Shown in pieces: positions 7,897-17,301 of a stretch of 64,000 nt of DNA. The translations under genes were made by a program, and so were the position numbers. The first letter of the stretch is position 1. Each line of letters starts with the position of its first letter. This DNA is from Streptomyces tirandamycinicus (GTDB lineage Bacteria > Actinomycetota > Actinomycetes > Streptomycetales > Streptomycetaceae), in the NCBI RefSeq assembly GCF_003097515.1, contig NZ_CP029188.1:4475001-4539000 (forward strand), written 5' to 3'. The notes below the pieces were generated by a model, which did no database searches, had not been told where the DNA came from, and saw nothing but the letters and a program-made list of their open reading frames with translations.

Positions 7897-10026
7897 TCAG
7901 TCCATCCCCAGAGCGCGCTTCAGGAAGTCCACCTGGAGCAGCAGCAGGTTGTCCGCCACCTGCTCCTGGGGTGTCATATGTGTGACACCGGTGAGCGGCA
8001 GCAGTTCATGGGGGCGGCCTTCGGCGAGCAGGGCCGATGACAGTCGGAGGCTGTGTGCCACCACCACATTGTCGTCCACCATGCCGTGGATGATCATCAA
8101 TGGCCTGGCGGGCTCGGCCGGATCGGTCAGTCCGCCGTCCGTTACCAGGGAGTTGGCCGCATACAGCTCGGGGCGCTCCTTTGGGTGGCCGAGGTAGCGC
8201 TCCGTGTAGTGGGTGTCGTACAGCCGCCAGTCGGTGACCGGCGCGCCCGCGACCGCCGCGTGGAAGACGTCCGGCCGGCGCAGCACGGCGAGCGCCGCGA
8301 GATAGCCGCCGTAGGACCAGCCGCGGACCGCCACGCGGCCGAGATCCAGCGGGAACCGCCCGGCCAGGGCGTGCAGCGCCTCGATCTGGTCCTCCAGGGT
8401 GACCAGCAGATCACCCTTGATCGCCTTCTCCCAGGCGGGGGAGCGGCCCGGTGAGCCGCGTCCGTCCGCGACCACCACGGCGAAGCCCTGGTCCGCGAAC
8501 CACTGGGAGGTGAGGTGCGGATGGTGCGCGGCGACCACCCGCTGGCCGTGCGGCCCCGCATAGGGGTCGAGCAGCACCGGAAGCGGGCCATCCGATTCCC
8601 GGTAGCCGTGCGGGAGGAGTACGGCGCACGGAATTCGCCGTGCGCCCCCTTCGAGAAACCGTGCGCGGGAGGAGATGACGGGCTTCTCCGCATATGAGGC
8701 GATCGTGGTGAGCGGTTTGCCGTCCCTCAGCACCTGGACCGCCGCGCCGGCCGCCTCTCCGGGCCGCGCCGACGCGAGCACCGTCACCGCCCCCGAGCGC
8801 ACCGCCCCGTGCACCCCCGCGCCCTCCGAGACCCGCTCCGCCCCTTGCTCGCCGACCCGGTACACATGGATCTCGCCGGTCTCCGGCTCCGCCGCCGCCT
8901 CGCCCGCCGACGCCGAGACCAGCACATCCGAATCGCCGATGTCCAGGACCGCCCTGATGTGCAACTGCGGCCCCGTCAGCGGCCGGCCGCCCACCGACAG
9001 CACCCGGGCCCCGCCCTCGTCCGCGATCCGCACCAGCCGTCCGTCCGGCGCCCAGCCGGGCACCCCGTCCGCGAGTTCGACCCACGCCGGGTCCTCGTCG
9101 ACATGCACCGTGCGCGTGGCGCCGCTCTCCGTGTCGACGGCGAGGTGCAGCGCCGTGCGCTGGTCGCGGGTCTGGACGAGCAGCAGCGGCGGTCCGCACG
9201 GCGACCAGTGCACCCGCGCCAGGTACGGATACCGCTCACGGTCCCAGACCACCTCGGTGCGCGTGCCGTCGAGCCCCATGAGCAGCAGCCCCACCGCGGC
9301 GTTCGCCGTCCCCGCCGAGGGGTAGGCGGTCCGCACCGGCTCCCGCTCCGGATACGCCGGGTCCGCGATCCACCAGCGGCGCACGGCGGAGTCGTCCACC
9401 CGCGCCACCAGCAGCCGGTCCGACTCGGGCGACCACCAGAAGCCGCGGGAACGGCCCATCTCCTCGGCCGCGACGAACTCCGCCACCCCGTACGACGTGT
9501 CCGCGTCGTCCGGTTCGGCGAGCGCCCGGTCCGCGTCGCCCTCCGCGCCCACGACGCGCAGCGCGCCGCCGGCGGCGTACGCCACCAGGCGTCCGTCCGG
9601 CGACGGCCGCGGGTCGATCACCGGCCCGGCGGCGGGCAGTTCGCGCGCCGTGCCGGCCCGCAGCTCGGCCGTGAACAGCCGGCCGGACAGCGCGAAGGCC
9701 GCCAACTCCACCTCGCGGTCCACCGCGTAGCCCACGATGCCCCCGGAACCCTCACGGCTGCGCTCCCGCCGTGCGCGCTCCTCCGCCGGCAACTCCTCGT
9801 CCGCGCCGCCCAGCAGCACCCCGGGGTCCGCCGCCACCCGCTCGCGGACCTCGCCCTCGAGGTCCAGCACCCAGAGCAGGTGCGAACGGTCCGTCCCCGA
9901 AGGCGACCTGAGGAACACCGCCCGGGAACCGTCCGGGGCCACCGTGAAAGCGCGGGGCGCGCCGAGGGTGAAGCGCTGCGTCCTGGCGTACTGGCGGGGG
10001 AAGGAGAGCTGCTGCTTCGACGTCAT
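7897..10026 (-). CDS. S9 family prolyl oligopeptidase / dipeptidyl-peptidase
   Basis: 709 aa serine peptidase that would cleave short peptides, often after proline. The N-terminal part is a DPP-IV-like beta-propeller. The C-terminal alpha/beta-hydrolase domain carries the triad Ser571 (GWSYGGYLA), Asp651 (HGMVDDNV) and His683 (GVTHMTP). No signal peptide is seen, so it is probably cytoplasmic. The start MTSKQQL (ATG at 10026) is chosen because upstream in-frame sequence is Arg/Gly-rich read-through of the intergenic region. It is convergent with the VanZ-RDD gene. A link with the peptide transporter nearby is possible but not shown. Confidence 0.93.
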   Translation of the reverse strand: MTSKQQLSFPRQYARTQRFTLGAPRAFTVAPDGSRAVFLRSPSGTDRSHLLWVLDLEGEVRERVAADPGVLLGGADEELPAEERARRERSREGSGGIVGYAVDREVELAAFALSGRLFTAELRAGTARELPAAGPVIDPRPSPDGRLVAYAAGGALRVVGAEGDADRALAEPDDADTSYGVAEFVAAEEMGRSRGFWWSPESDRLLVARVDDSAVRRWWIADPAYPEREPVRTAYPSAGTANAAVGLLLMGLDGTRTEVVWDRERYPYLARVHWSPCGPPLLLVQTRDQRTALHLAVDTESGATRTVHVDEDPAWVELADGVPGWAPDGRLVRIADEGGARVLSVGGRPLTGPQLHIRAVLDIGDSDVLVSASAGEAAAEPETGEIHVYRVGEQGAERVSEGAGVHGAVRSGAVTVLASARPGEAAGAAVQVLRDGKPLTTIASYAEKPVISSRARFLEGGARRIPCAVLLPHGYRESDGPLPVLLDPYAGPHGQRVVAAHHPHLTSQWFADQGFAVVVADGRGSPGRSPAWEKAIKGDLLVTLEDQIEALHALAGRFPLDLGRVAVRGWSYGGYLAALAVLRRPDVFHAAVAGAPVTDWRLYDTHYTERYLGHPKERPELYAANSLVTDGGLTDPAEPARPLMIIHGMVDDNVVVAHSLRLSSALLAEGRPHELLPLTGVTHMTPQEQVADNLLLLQVDFLKRALGMD

Positions 10027-10275
10027 GGGACCGAACCTAGCGTCTGGGCCGGTACGGCGAGCCGATCGAACTCCGCGGTCACGGAACCGGCCGGCCCGGT
10101 CCGCCGTCTTCCCCTGACGTACCCGGGGGCCGCGGCCGTGCGCCCCCGTGTGCTGCCGTGCACCGATCGATGCGGCGGAACGGATAGTTATGATCCGTAG
10201 CGCCAGGTGGGTAGGAACCTTCCGGCACATGCATGCTGCCCGTTCCCGACCGAATATCTGTGGAGGTGAGCCGCC

Positions 10276-10470
10276 GTGGCACTCTCGATTTCGGCGGTGG
10301 TGCTGCTGGCGATCGTCGTCTTCCTGCTGGTCCGGAAATCCGGACTGAAGGCCGGACATGCGGCGGTTTGCATGCTCCTCGGGTTCTACCTCGCCAGTTC
10401 CTCGATCGCGCCCACCATCAACGAACTGACGACCAACGTGGCCGGCATGATCGGCGGGCTCAAGTTCTAG
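10276..10470 (+). CDS. Small membrane protein (64 aa)
   Basis: 64 aa from GTG 10276, with GGAGGTGAG 8 nt upstream as a strong ribosome site. Residues 3-20 form one clear hydrophobic span (ISAVVLLAIVVFLLV), followed by a basic patch and a second moderately hydrophobic stretch (AAVCMLLGFYLASSSIA). The C-terminus reads NVAGMIGGLKF. I do not recognise a function. It precedes mshB by 216 bp and appears to be a free-standing gene. Confidence 0.8.
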   Translation: MALSISAVVLLAIVVFLLVRKSGLKAGHAAVCMLLGFYLASSSIAPTINELTTNVAGMIGGLKF

Positions 10471-10686
10471 CGCCGCGTCACGCAGGGGCTGCCCGCCGAG
10501 GAGCGGTGTCCGCTGCCCGGGGCCTCCCCGGCCCTCCGGGCCGAGCGGATCGCGAGGCGCCGCACCGGCCTCGCAGCGGGCCTGCCCGGCGGATGCGGCA
10601 GCGCCGCGGGGCGCCGTGCCGGGTGCCGCGGCGGGACGAACCTCGGCCGACGCGCCACCGGACCGCGGCCTCGTAGGCTGGTAGCC

Positions 10687-11712
10687 ATGACGGATCTCCC
10701 AGCCCGTCGTCTGCTCCTGGTGCACGCGCACCCCGACGACGAGTCGATCAACAACGGCGCCACGATGGCCCGGTACGCCGCCGAAGGCGCCCTGGTCACC
10801 CTGGTCACCTGCACCCTCGGCGAGGAGGGCGAGGTGATCCCGCCCGGGCTCGGGCATCTCGCCGCGGACGAGGACGACACCCTCGGTGCGCACCGGGCCG
10901 GGGAGCTGGCGGCCGCGATGCGGGAGCTGGGCGTGCACGACCACCGGCTCCTGGGCGGTGCCGGGCGCTTCCGCGACTCGGGGATGATGGGAGTTCCGCA
11001 GAACCGCCGCCCGGGCGCCTTCTGGAACACACCCGTGGACGAGGCCGCGCCGTATCTCGTCGAGGTGATCCGCGGCGTACGGCCCCAGGTCCTGATCACC
11101 TACGACCCGCAGGGCGGTTACGGGCACCCCGACCACATCCAGGCGCATCGCGTCGCCATGCGCGCGGCGGAGCTCGCCGCGGACCCGGACTTCCGGAGCG
11201 ACCTCGGCGCCCCGTACCGCATCGCCAAGATCTACTGGAACCGGGTGCCGCGCACGGCGGCCGAGGAGGGCTTCGCCCGGCTGCGCGCCGCGGACGTGCG
11301 GTTCCCGGGCGTCGCCGCTGTCGAAGACATCCCGGGTGTGGTCGACGACGCGGAGGTGACCGCCGAGATCGACGGCGCCCGTCACGCCGAGCGGAAGGCC
11401 GCCGCGATGCGCGCCCACGCGACACAGATCGCCGTCGACGGGCCCTTCTTCGCGCTCTCCAACGACCTCGGCCAGCCGCTGTTCACCACGGAGTACTACC
11501 AGTTGGTGCGGGGAACCCCCGGCGCACCGGAGGGCGAGCGTGAACGCGACCTCTTCGCGGGGGTGGACTCCGGCGCCGTGACGATGGGCTCGGCGACGCA
11601 GACGACGTCAACGGCGCAGACGACATCAGAGACGCAGACGCCGTCAACGACACCGAAGACACCGACGACACCGACGACACAGTCGTCGCAGACGACACGG
11701 GAGACAGCGTGA
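10687..11712 (+). CDS. mshB: Mycothiol biosynthesis deacetylase MshB
   Basis: Zinc amidase of the LmbE/PIG-L family. It deacetylates N-acetyl-glucosaminyl-inositol in mycothiol synthesis. The metal-site motif AHPDDE is at residues 14-19, and the second ligand motif HPDH is at 147-150; both match characterised MshB. EEGEVIPPGLGHL and GRFRDSGMMG are further MshB-specific segments, which distinguishes it from Mca. The last 40 or so residues are a Thr/Ser/Gln-rich low-complexity tail encoded by short ACGACx-like DNA repeats (about 11590-11700), not part of the enzyme fold. The stop overlaps the next start by 4 bp. Confidence 0.95.
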   Translation: MTDLPARRLLLVHAHPDDESINNGATMARYAAEGALVTLVTCTLGEEGEVIPPGLGHLAADEDDTLGAHRAGELAAAMRELGVHDHRLLGGAGRFRDSGMMGVPQNRRPGAFWNTPVDEAAPYLVEVIRGVRPQVLITYDPQGGYGHPDHIQAHRVAMRAAELAADPDFRSDLGAPYRIAKIYWNRVPRTAAEEGFARLRAADVRFPGVAAVEDIPGVVDDAEVTAEIDGARHAERKAAAMRAHATQIAVDGPFFALSNDLGQPLFTTEYYQLVRGTPGAPEGERERDLFAGVDSGAVTMGSATQTTSTAQTTSETQTPSTTPKTPTTPTTQSSQTTRETA

Positions 11713-12113
11713 TGAGCGGGTCCGGAGCCTGGCCGGCCAGGCCCCCGAAGGCGGTGCGCATCGCCGCGTACATCGGTCTCGCCGTCCTCGGCGTGGCGGT
11801 CGGAGCCGCCGGTTCGCTGGTCCAAGCGGCCTGGTTCCCGCTCGGGTTGCTGCTCGCGCTGCTCGGCGCGGCGGCGCTGTTCTACGGCGGGCTGCGCGCG
11901 ACCGGCACCCAGCTCGGTGTCGTCGCGCCCGCCGCGGGCTGGGTCGCCTCCGTGCTGTTGCTGAGCGCCGGACGGCCGGAAGGCGACGGTCTCTTCGCCG
12001 GCGGTCTCGGCGAGATCGTGTTCCTGTTCGGGGGGACCGCGCTGGCTGTGATGTGTGCCACCATGACGCGGTTGCCGCAACCGGGCGGGTCCTCCGGCCG
12101 ACTTGGCACGTGA
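11709..12113 (+). CDS. Four-span integral membrane protein downstream of mshB
   Basis: 134 aa, starting at GTG 11709 (GTGA overlap with the mshB stop) or at ATG 11712. Four hydrophobic segments are visible: IAAYIGLAVLGVAVGAAGSL, WFPLGLLLALLGAAALFYGG, LGVVAPAAGWVASVLLLSAG and IVFLFGGTALAVMCAT. The family is conserved next to mshB in Streptomyces (DUF6113-like, from memory). No catalytic motif is seen and the function is unknown. Translational coupling suggests co-expression with mycothiol synthesis. Confidence 0.82.
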   Translation: MMSGSGAWPARPPKAVRIAAYIGLAVLGVAVGAAGSLVQAAWFPLGLLLALLGAAALFYGGLRATGTQLGVVAPAAGWVASVLLLSAGRPEGDGLFAGGLGEIVFLFGGTALAVMCATMTRLPQPGGSSGRLGT

Positions 12114-12289
12114 CGTGTCCCATCTGAGGCCGAATTGCCCGCGCTCGTCGGGGCGGCCGCGGGCCGCCGCTTCCCGCGCTCGCCGGATACGGGTCGGCGG
12201 CGGCCAGTATGGTGGTGCGCGCCGCCGAGCCGCCCGCAGCAACGAGAACCAGTCATAACGGGCGGCGGAGCCAACCGGGAGAACCTGCT

Positions 12290-14413
12290 TTGAGCCGTGA
12301 AACTGACAGTTCGTCCTCCGGCCCCCAGGGGCGCGGCGGGGCCGCTTACCCCTCGGGGACACCGCCGTACGGATCCCGCCAGTATCCGTCGCTGCACCCG
12401 ACGCAGGACGCTCCGGAGGAGAGAACCGAACCCGCCCCCGCGCGGCGGCCGGACGAGCCCAGGACCGAGACGACGCTGACGACCCGCATCCGGATCAACA
12501 TCCCCGGGTCGCGTCCGATCCCGCCGGTGGTCATGCGCACGCCCATGAGCGACCTGGACAAGAAGGGCGCCCCGGCACCCCGCGAGGGGGTCGCCGAACG
12601 TACGGGCGGCACTCCCCGCCCGCCCGCGCCCGCACAGTCCGCCACCGCGCCCGCCGACGCGGGACGGGACGTGGGGAGCCCGGACGCACCCGGGAAACCC
12701 GCCGACGAGAAGACGAGCGACTGGTTCGCCCCGCGCAGGACGCCGCCGGGCTCCACGCCCCCGCCGGCCTCCGTCCCGCCCCAGGCGACGGGCCCCGGCC
12801 AGGGGCCGAACGGGGTACCGGGACCGCGCCCCGAGGACACCGGAGCCCACCGGGCACCGGGTGCGCCCGCCGCCCCCGGGTTCCCCGACGGGCAGGGTGG
12901 CGCCGGAAGCCGGCCCCGCAGCGGTCTGGACGTGCTGTCGCCGGACCCGGAGGCCGCGGGCCGGGCGGCACCGGGGCAGCGTCCCCCGGGTGCCGGTCCG
13001 GCGGGCCCCACCACGGGACCCGCCCCGGGCACCTCGCCGTTCGCTCCCGGAGCCCGCGCGGGCGGTGTCCCGGGAACCGGTGCGCCCGGCGGTGTCACCG
13101 GGGCCGGGCCCGCCGGTCCTCCGCGGATGAGCGACGACACCGCCGTCCTCACCCCGCAGAATCCCGGACCCGGTTCCGGGGCGGGCGGACCGGTGCCGCC
13201 CGGTGGCCCGGGCGGCAACGTCTCGGGCGACACGCTCACCAGCGGCCTGCCCGTGGTGCCGCCCGAGCACCGCTCACCATTCCAGCCCGGCGGTCCGGGC
13301 GGGCCCGGCGGCGCGGCGTCCCCGTGGCCCTCCGGGCCCGGCGGCGCCGACTTCTCCGCGCCCGACTTCCCCGGCCGCGCCACCTCCCAGCCGCCCGCGT
13401 CCGGCTCGTCGCCGGCGTCGTCGTCCCCCACGCGGTCCGCGCCGGCGTCGTCCGGCCCGGCGCGGAAGGGCCGGTCCAAGCTGGTGCTCGCCGGTGCCGG
13501 GGCGTTCGGCCTGCTCGTCGTCGCCTACGGCGCGGGGCTGCTGCTGAACCACTCCGAGGTGCCCAAGGGCACCACCGTCCTCGGCGTCGACATCGGCGGC
13601 GGTACCAAGGAGGACGCGCAGGCCCGGCTGGAGGCGGCGCTCGGCGAGCGTGCCACCTCCCCGCTGCGGCTCAGCGTCGCCGGCCAGAAGGTCCAACTCG
13701 CGCCGGACAAGGCCGGTCTCACCCTGGACAGCCAGGCGACGGTCCGAGGGGCCGCGGGCAGCGACTACAACCCCGTATCGGTCATCGGTTCGCTCTTCGG
13801 CGGCGAGCGGGTCGCGCAGCCGGTCATCCCGGTCGACGAGGAGAAGCTCGCTGTCGCCCTGACCGATCTGGCGGGCACGTCCGGCTCGGCATCCGAGGGC
13901 ACGATCAGGTTCGAGCCGGGCAAGGCCGTGCCGGTTCCGGGCAAGGCGGGCAGGGCACTGGACGTCCGGCAGTCGATGATCTCGGTGCGGGACGCGTTCC
14001 GCGCCCAGGTCGAGACGGGCCGCGCGAACGACGTCGAACTCCCCGTCACCACCCGCGAACCGACGATCACCGAGACCGAGCTGAACCGGGCCATGAAGGA
14101 GTTCGCCGAGCCGGCCATGTCCGGCCTGGTCACGATCAGGGCGGGCGACAAGGAGATCCAGTTCGGACCGGCGAGGTCGCTGCCGAGGATCCTGTCGATG
14201 AAGGCGGTCGACGGCCGGCTCGTCGAGGTCTACGACAAGCAGGCCATCACGGAACTGCTGGACGGGGTCTTCGACGGCATCACGGTCACCAAGGGCGACG
14301 GGAAGCAGTACCCGGTGTCCGCCGACGACGTCGCCTCCGCGATGCAGAAGGCACTGCTCGGCAGGACGCCCGAGGAACGCACCCAGACGATCGAGCTCGA
14401 CGGGCAGGGCTGA
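12290..14413 (+). CDS. Membrane-anchored protein with VanW/YoaR-type peptidoglycan-binding domains
   Basis: 707 aa from TTG 12290, chosen because GGGAGA lies 7 nt upstream and the family begins LSRETDSSS. Residues 1-395 are Pro/Gly-rich and disordered, presumably cytoplasmic. A single membrane span follows at about 397-419 (KLVLAGAGAFGLLVVAYGAG). Then come tandem domains with the pattern TTVLGVDIGGGTKEDAQARLEAAL, typical of the YoaR-like peptidoglycan-binding module (PG_binding_4) found in VanW proteins. The C-terminal VanW domain itself is not evident. A cell-wall role outside the membrane is inferred from the fold. Confidence 0.82.
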   Translation: MSRETDSSSSGPQGRGGAAYPSGTPPYGSRQYPSLHPTQDAPEERTEPAPARRPDEPRTETTLTTRIRINIPGSRPIPPVVMRTPMSDLDKKGAPAPREGVAERTGGTPRPPAPAQSATAPADAGRDVGSPDAPGKPADEKTSDWFAPRRTPPGSTPPPASVPPQATGPGQGPNGVPGPRPEDTGAHRAPGAPAAPGFPDGQGGAGSRPRSGLDVLSPDPEAAGRAAPGQRPPGAGPAGPTTGPAPGTSPFAPGARAGGVPGTGAPGGVTGAGPAGPPRMSDDTAVLTPQNPGPGSGAGGPVPPGGPGGNVSGDTLTSGLPVVPPEHRSPFQPGGPGGPGGAASPWPSGPGGADFSAPDFPGRATSQPPASGSSPASSSPTRSAPASSGPARKGRSKLVLAGAGAFGLLVVAYGAGLLLNHSEVPKGTTVLGVDIGGGTKEDAQARLEAALGERATSPLRLSVAGQKVQLAPDKAGLTLDSQATVRGAAGSDYNPVSVIGSLFGGERVAQPVIPVDEEKLAVALTDLAGTSGSASEGTIRFEPGKAVPVPGKAGRALDVRQSMISVRDAFRAQVETGRANDVELPVTTREPTITETELNRAMKEFAEPAMSGLVTIRAGDKEIQFGPARSLPRILSMKAVDGRLVEVYDKQAITELLDGVFDGITVTKGDGKQYPVSADDVASAMQKALLGRTPEERTQTIELDGQG

Positions 14414-14796
14414 GCACGGTCAGGGCAGGGCACGAGCAGGGCTGAGCCCGCCGCCGCGCCTTCCGAGCCCCCGTCCCGGTCTCCGGGGTCCGGGGGCTCG
14501 GGCGTGTCCGCATCAGCCGGGGCCCGGTCGGCCGCCACCCATGACGGCTCCGGGGGAGCGGTGGGACCGGGGTGAGGCACCTCGCCGTGTGTGCGGGTCC
14601 ACTCACTGCGGTCCGCCCGCGTCGGCGTGTCACCCGCGACGCCCACCCGTCCCCGCCGGCCCGGGGAGGCTGGGCGTACACGCAGCCGCCGTGCGCTCCC
14701 GCACCTCGCGCGCGGCCCGGGGAGGGCCGTACCGCGGGGTCCTGGCCCGCGCGCGCCGGATCGTCACGGCGGTATCGCTCAGTCCCCGCCCGCGGT
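14414..14796. other. Intergenic region between convergent genes
   Basis: 383 bp without a supported gene. It contains the terminator-like hairpin at 14463-14501 and otherwise GC-rich sequence with no recognised motif. Confidence 0.6.
14463..14501. terminator. Strong hairpin terminator
   Basis: CCGAGCCCCC (14463-14472) pairs perfectly with GGGGGCTCGG (14492-14501) around a 19-nt loop that can itself fold. It lies 50 bp after the peptidoglycan-binding protein gene. Confidence 0.7.
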
Positions 14797-15636
14797 TCAG
14801 TTCAGCATCGACCTGGCCGCGTGCGCCTTCCGCCGGATCGCCGCCGCCGTCGCCGGTTCGACCGCCGACACGACGTCCGCGTACGCGTCCATCTCCGCCG
14901 CCCCCGCGAGGAAGTCGCCTCGCCGGACGAGGAGTTCGGCACGGTCGTAGCGCAGACGGGCCGGGTGGGAGGGGAGGAGGAGGGAGAGGTCGACGGCCCA
15001 CAGGGCGACGTCCGTGTGCTCGGGGCGGGCGGCGGCCCAGGCGCGGATGTTGTTGAGGATGCGGAGGACGATCTCCAGCGGGCCCGCCGGGGCCATCATC
15101 GAGGGGTCGAGCGGCGCGCCCGTGGTGCCCGCGACGAGGAGTTCCGCGTCCGGTCCCGTGAGCAGGCGGCCGCCCGCGAAGGGGTCCGCCATCACCGGGT
15201 TCCCGGGGTCGCCGAAGCCGACCACGAAGTGGCCCGGGAGAGCCAGCCCGTACACGGGTGCGCCGGCGCGGCGGGCCACCTCCATCCAGACGACCGAGAG
15301 CAGGATCGGCAGGCCGCGGCGGCGGCGCAGCACCTCGTGCAGGAGCGACGACTCCAGCCGCTGGTAGCAGTCGGGGGTGCCGTGGAAGCCGCAGCGTTCG
15401 CCCAGCAGCGACGACAGCGCGGCCACCCAGTTGTGCGGGCCGGTGATCCCGTACGGCAGCAGCCCCGCGAGCCGGTCCAGCTCGATCTCGGCGGCGTCGA
15501 GACCCGTCTCGTCCAGCCGCGGGTCCGCCTCCGCGCCCACGAGCAGGCACAGCGTCGCCAGGTCGGGCCGCTCGGAGCGGGCCTCCTCGGCGAACCGGCG
15601 ACGCCAGCCCGTGGCCTCGGGGAGTGGCGGTTGCAT
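14797..15636 (-). CDS. SirB1/transglutaminase-like domain protein
   Basis: 279 aa starting at ATG 15636 (MQPPLPEA). It matches the SirB1 / Transglut_core2 family: DCYQRLESSLLHEVLRRRRGLPILLS is followed by VWMEVARRAGAPVYGLALPGHFVVGF, with the conserved His in GHFVVG. Many members lack the full transglutaminase triad, and the biochemical role is unknown. It lies 17 bp downstream of a GNAT acetyltransferase gene on the same strand and is probably co-transcribed with it. Confidence 0.87.
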   Translation of the reverse strand: MQPPLPEATGWRRRFAEEARSERPDLATLCLLVGAEADPRLDETGLDAAEIELDRLAGLLPYGITGPHNWVAALSSLLGERCGFHGTPDCYQRLESSLLHEVLRRRRGLPILLSVVWMEVARRAGAPVYGLALPGHFVVGFGDPGNPVMADPFAGGRLLTGPDAELLVAGTTGAPLDPSMMAPAGPLEIVLRILNNIRAWAAARPEHTDVALWAVDLSLLLPSHPARLRYDRAELLVRRGDFLAGAAEMDAYADVVSAVEPATAAAIRRKAHAARSMLN

Positions 15637-15653
15637 ACGCGTCTCGTACCCGC

Positions 15654-16661
15654 TCAGGAAGATCGGGAGTATCGGAAGTGGTGGTAGAGGTGGTGGACCG
15701 CGAATCCCATCCCCTCGTACAGGGCGAGCGCGCCGTCGTTGTCCGACTCGACCTGCAGCCAGGCCGCCGAGGCACCCTCGTCCAGTGCCCGCCGGGCCAG
15801 TGCCGCCATCACGGCCTTCGCCAGCCCCTGCCTGCGCTGCGCCGGGTCCACCTCCACCGCCATGAAGCCGGCCCAGCGTCCGTCGACCACACACCGGCCG
15901 ATTGCCGCCGGGATATCGGAGTCACCAGGGATGGTGGCGAACCATACCGACGGGCCGCTTCCCAGTACCTTCAGCACATGTGGGCCCGGCGCAGTGAACC
16001 GCTGGTACCGCCTCAGCCAGGGCTCGTCCACGGACCGGAGCAGCCGTACCCGCGCCGCGTCGGCGTCCAGGTCGCCGACCGGCGCCAGCCCTCCGACGCG
16101 CAGCTCGGCGGTCACCTCCCGCTCCCAGCCCCGTTCCTCCAGTGCGGCGCAGAGCCGCTCCTGGGTCCCCTCCGCGCCGGTCGCCGTCTGGACGTAGGCC
16201 GGGAGGCGGCGTCGGGCGTACCAGTCACCGACCCGCGCCAGGGCGTCGTCCAGGGGTATGCCCGGGTCGCCGAGCGGCAGCGCGGAGTTCGCCCTGCGGG
16301 TGAAGCCGGACGCCGCGCGCAGCGTCCACTCGCCCAGCGCCTCGCTCTCGACCGGCTGCCAGGCCCGGGCCGAGACACGCGCCAGCTCCTCGAAGGACGC
16401 CGCCGGCACACCCCGTCGGCGCGCCGGCGCCGGGGGCACGACCTTGCCCGCGACCAGCGAGGATTCCGGAATGCGGACGGTCTCCCCGGTCCTTCGGGTG
16501 ATCAGCAGCACACCCTCGTTCCACGATGTGAGAACCCCGACCGCGTCGGTGAACTCCGCCGGCCGGTCCGCCGACTCGGCGCGCCGTCGCACCGAGACGC
16601 GTTTTCCCACGTCAGACGGGGTGATGCGGACCTCCAGTCGTCCGCCCGCGGAGAATTCCAC
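15654..16661 (-). CDS. GNAT N-acetyltransferase with N-terminal SH3-like domain (Rv0428c-type)
   Basis: 335 aa from GTG 16661. The first 75 residues form a small beta-rich, SH3-like module (RITPSDVGKRVSVRRR to RIPESSLVAGKVVPP). A middle segment follows, and the C-terminal GNAT domain carries the acetyl-CoA loop RRQGLAKAVMAALARRA and ends LYEGMGFAVHHLYHHFRY. Architecture and length resemble mycobacterial Rv0428c. The acceptor substrate is unknown. It heads a two-gene unit with the SirB1-like gene and diverges from the ferredoxin gene. Confidence 0.88.
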   Translation of the reverse strand: MEFSAGGRLEVRITPSDVGKRVSVRRRAESADRPAEFTDAVGVLTSWNEGVLLITRRTGETVRIPESSLVAGKVVPPAPARRRGVPAASFEELARVSARAWQPVESEALGEWTLRAASGFTRRANSALPLGDPGIPLDDALARVGDWYARRRLPAYVQTATGAEGTQERLCAALEERGWEREVTAELRVGGLAPVGDLDADAARVRLLRSVDEPWLRRYQRFTAPGPHVLKVLGSGPSVWFATIPGDSDIPAAIGRCVVDGRWAGFMAVEVDPAQRRQGLAKAVMAALARRALDEGASAAWLQVESDNDGALALYEGMGFAVHHLYHHFRYSRSS

Positions 16662-16800
16662 AGCTCAGGCCTCCCCTCCTGTTCGGATCATCCCCAGGAA
16701 CGGAGATACTAGGTGCGGGCATCGACGACGCCGCGCTCCCGCGCAGCCCCGCGGCGAGCCGCAGACCGGACGCCGCGCCCTACCGAGGAGGAACGACAGC

Positions 16801-17121
16801 GTGACCTACGTCATCGCGCAGCCTTGTGTCGACGTCAAGGACAAGGCCTGCATCGAGGAGTGCCCCGTCGACTGCATCTACGAGGGCCAGCGGTCCTTGT
16901 ACATCCACCCGGACGAATGCGTCGACTGTGGTGCCTGTGAGCCGGTCTGCCCGGTCGAGGCGATCTTCTACGAGGACGACACTCCTGAGGAGTGGAAGGA
17001 CTACTACAAGGCGAACGTCGAGTTCTTCGACGAGCTCGGTTCGCCCGGTGGCGCCTCCAAGCTGGGTCTGATCGAGCGCGACCACCCCTTCATCGCCGCA
17101 CTGCCGCCGCAGAACGGCTGA
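16801..17121 (+). CDS. fdxA: Seven-iron ferredoxin FdxA
   Basis: 106 aa electron carrier with one 3Fe-4S and one 4Fe-4S cluster. The N-terminal Cys pattern is C9 then CIEECPVDC, and the second cluster motif is CVDCGACEPVCP. Length and the C-terminal helix (EEWKDYYKANVEFFDELG) match actinobacterial FdxA/FdxC. GTG 16801 has GAGGAGGAA upstream. Such ferredoxins feed cytochromes P450 and other oxidoreductases. It precedes dapC by 180 bp, separated from it by two terminator hairpins. Confidence 0.96.
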   Translation: MTYVIAQPCVDVKDKACIEECPVDCIYEGQRSLYIHPDECVDCGACEPVCPVEAIFYEDDTPEEWKDYYKANVEFFDELGSPGGASKLGLIERDHPFIAALPPQNG

Positions 17122-17132
17122 TCGCGTGTCCC

Positions 17133-17166
17133 CGGTCCCGTACGGTGCGTCCGCCGTGCGGGACCG
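17133..17166 (+). terminator. Terminator hairpin after fdxA
   Basis: CGGTCCCGTACGG (17133-17145) pairs with CCGTGCGGGACCG (17154-17166) with one G-U. It starts 11 bp after the fdxA stop. Confidence 0.7.
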
Positions 17167-17175
17167 CGGCGTTCG

Positions 17176-17197
17176 CGTAAGGCCCCAGGGCCTTACG
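17176..17197 (+). terminator. Second hairpin after fdxA
   Basis: CGTAAGGCC and GGCCTTACG form a perfect 9-bp stem with a CCAG loop. Together with the preceding hairpin it makes a tandem terminator between fdxA and dapC. Confidence 0.6.
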
Positions 17198-17301
17198 GCA
17201 GGCCCCAGCCCGGCGCGGCGCAGCGCGCAGCCCGGAGCCGGTGGCCCCGACCGGTCGCCGGCCGGCCGGCGAACCGCCGTACGAACGAGAAAGTGAGCAC
17301 C

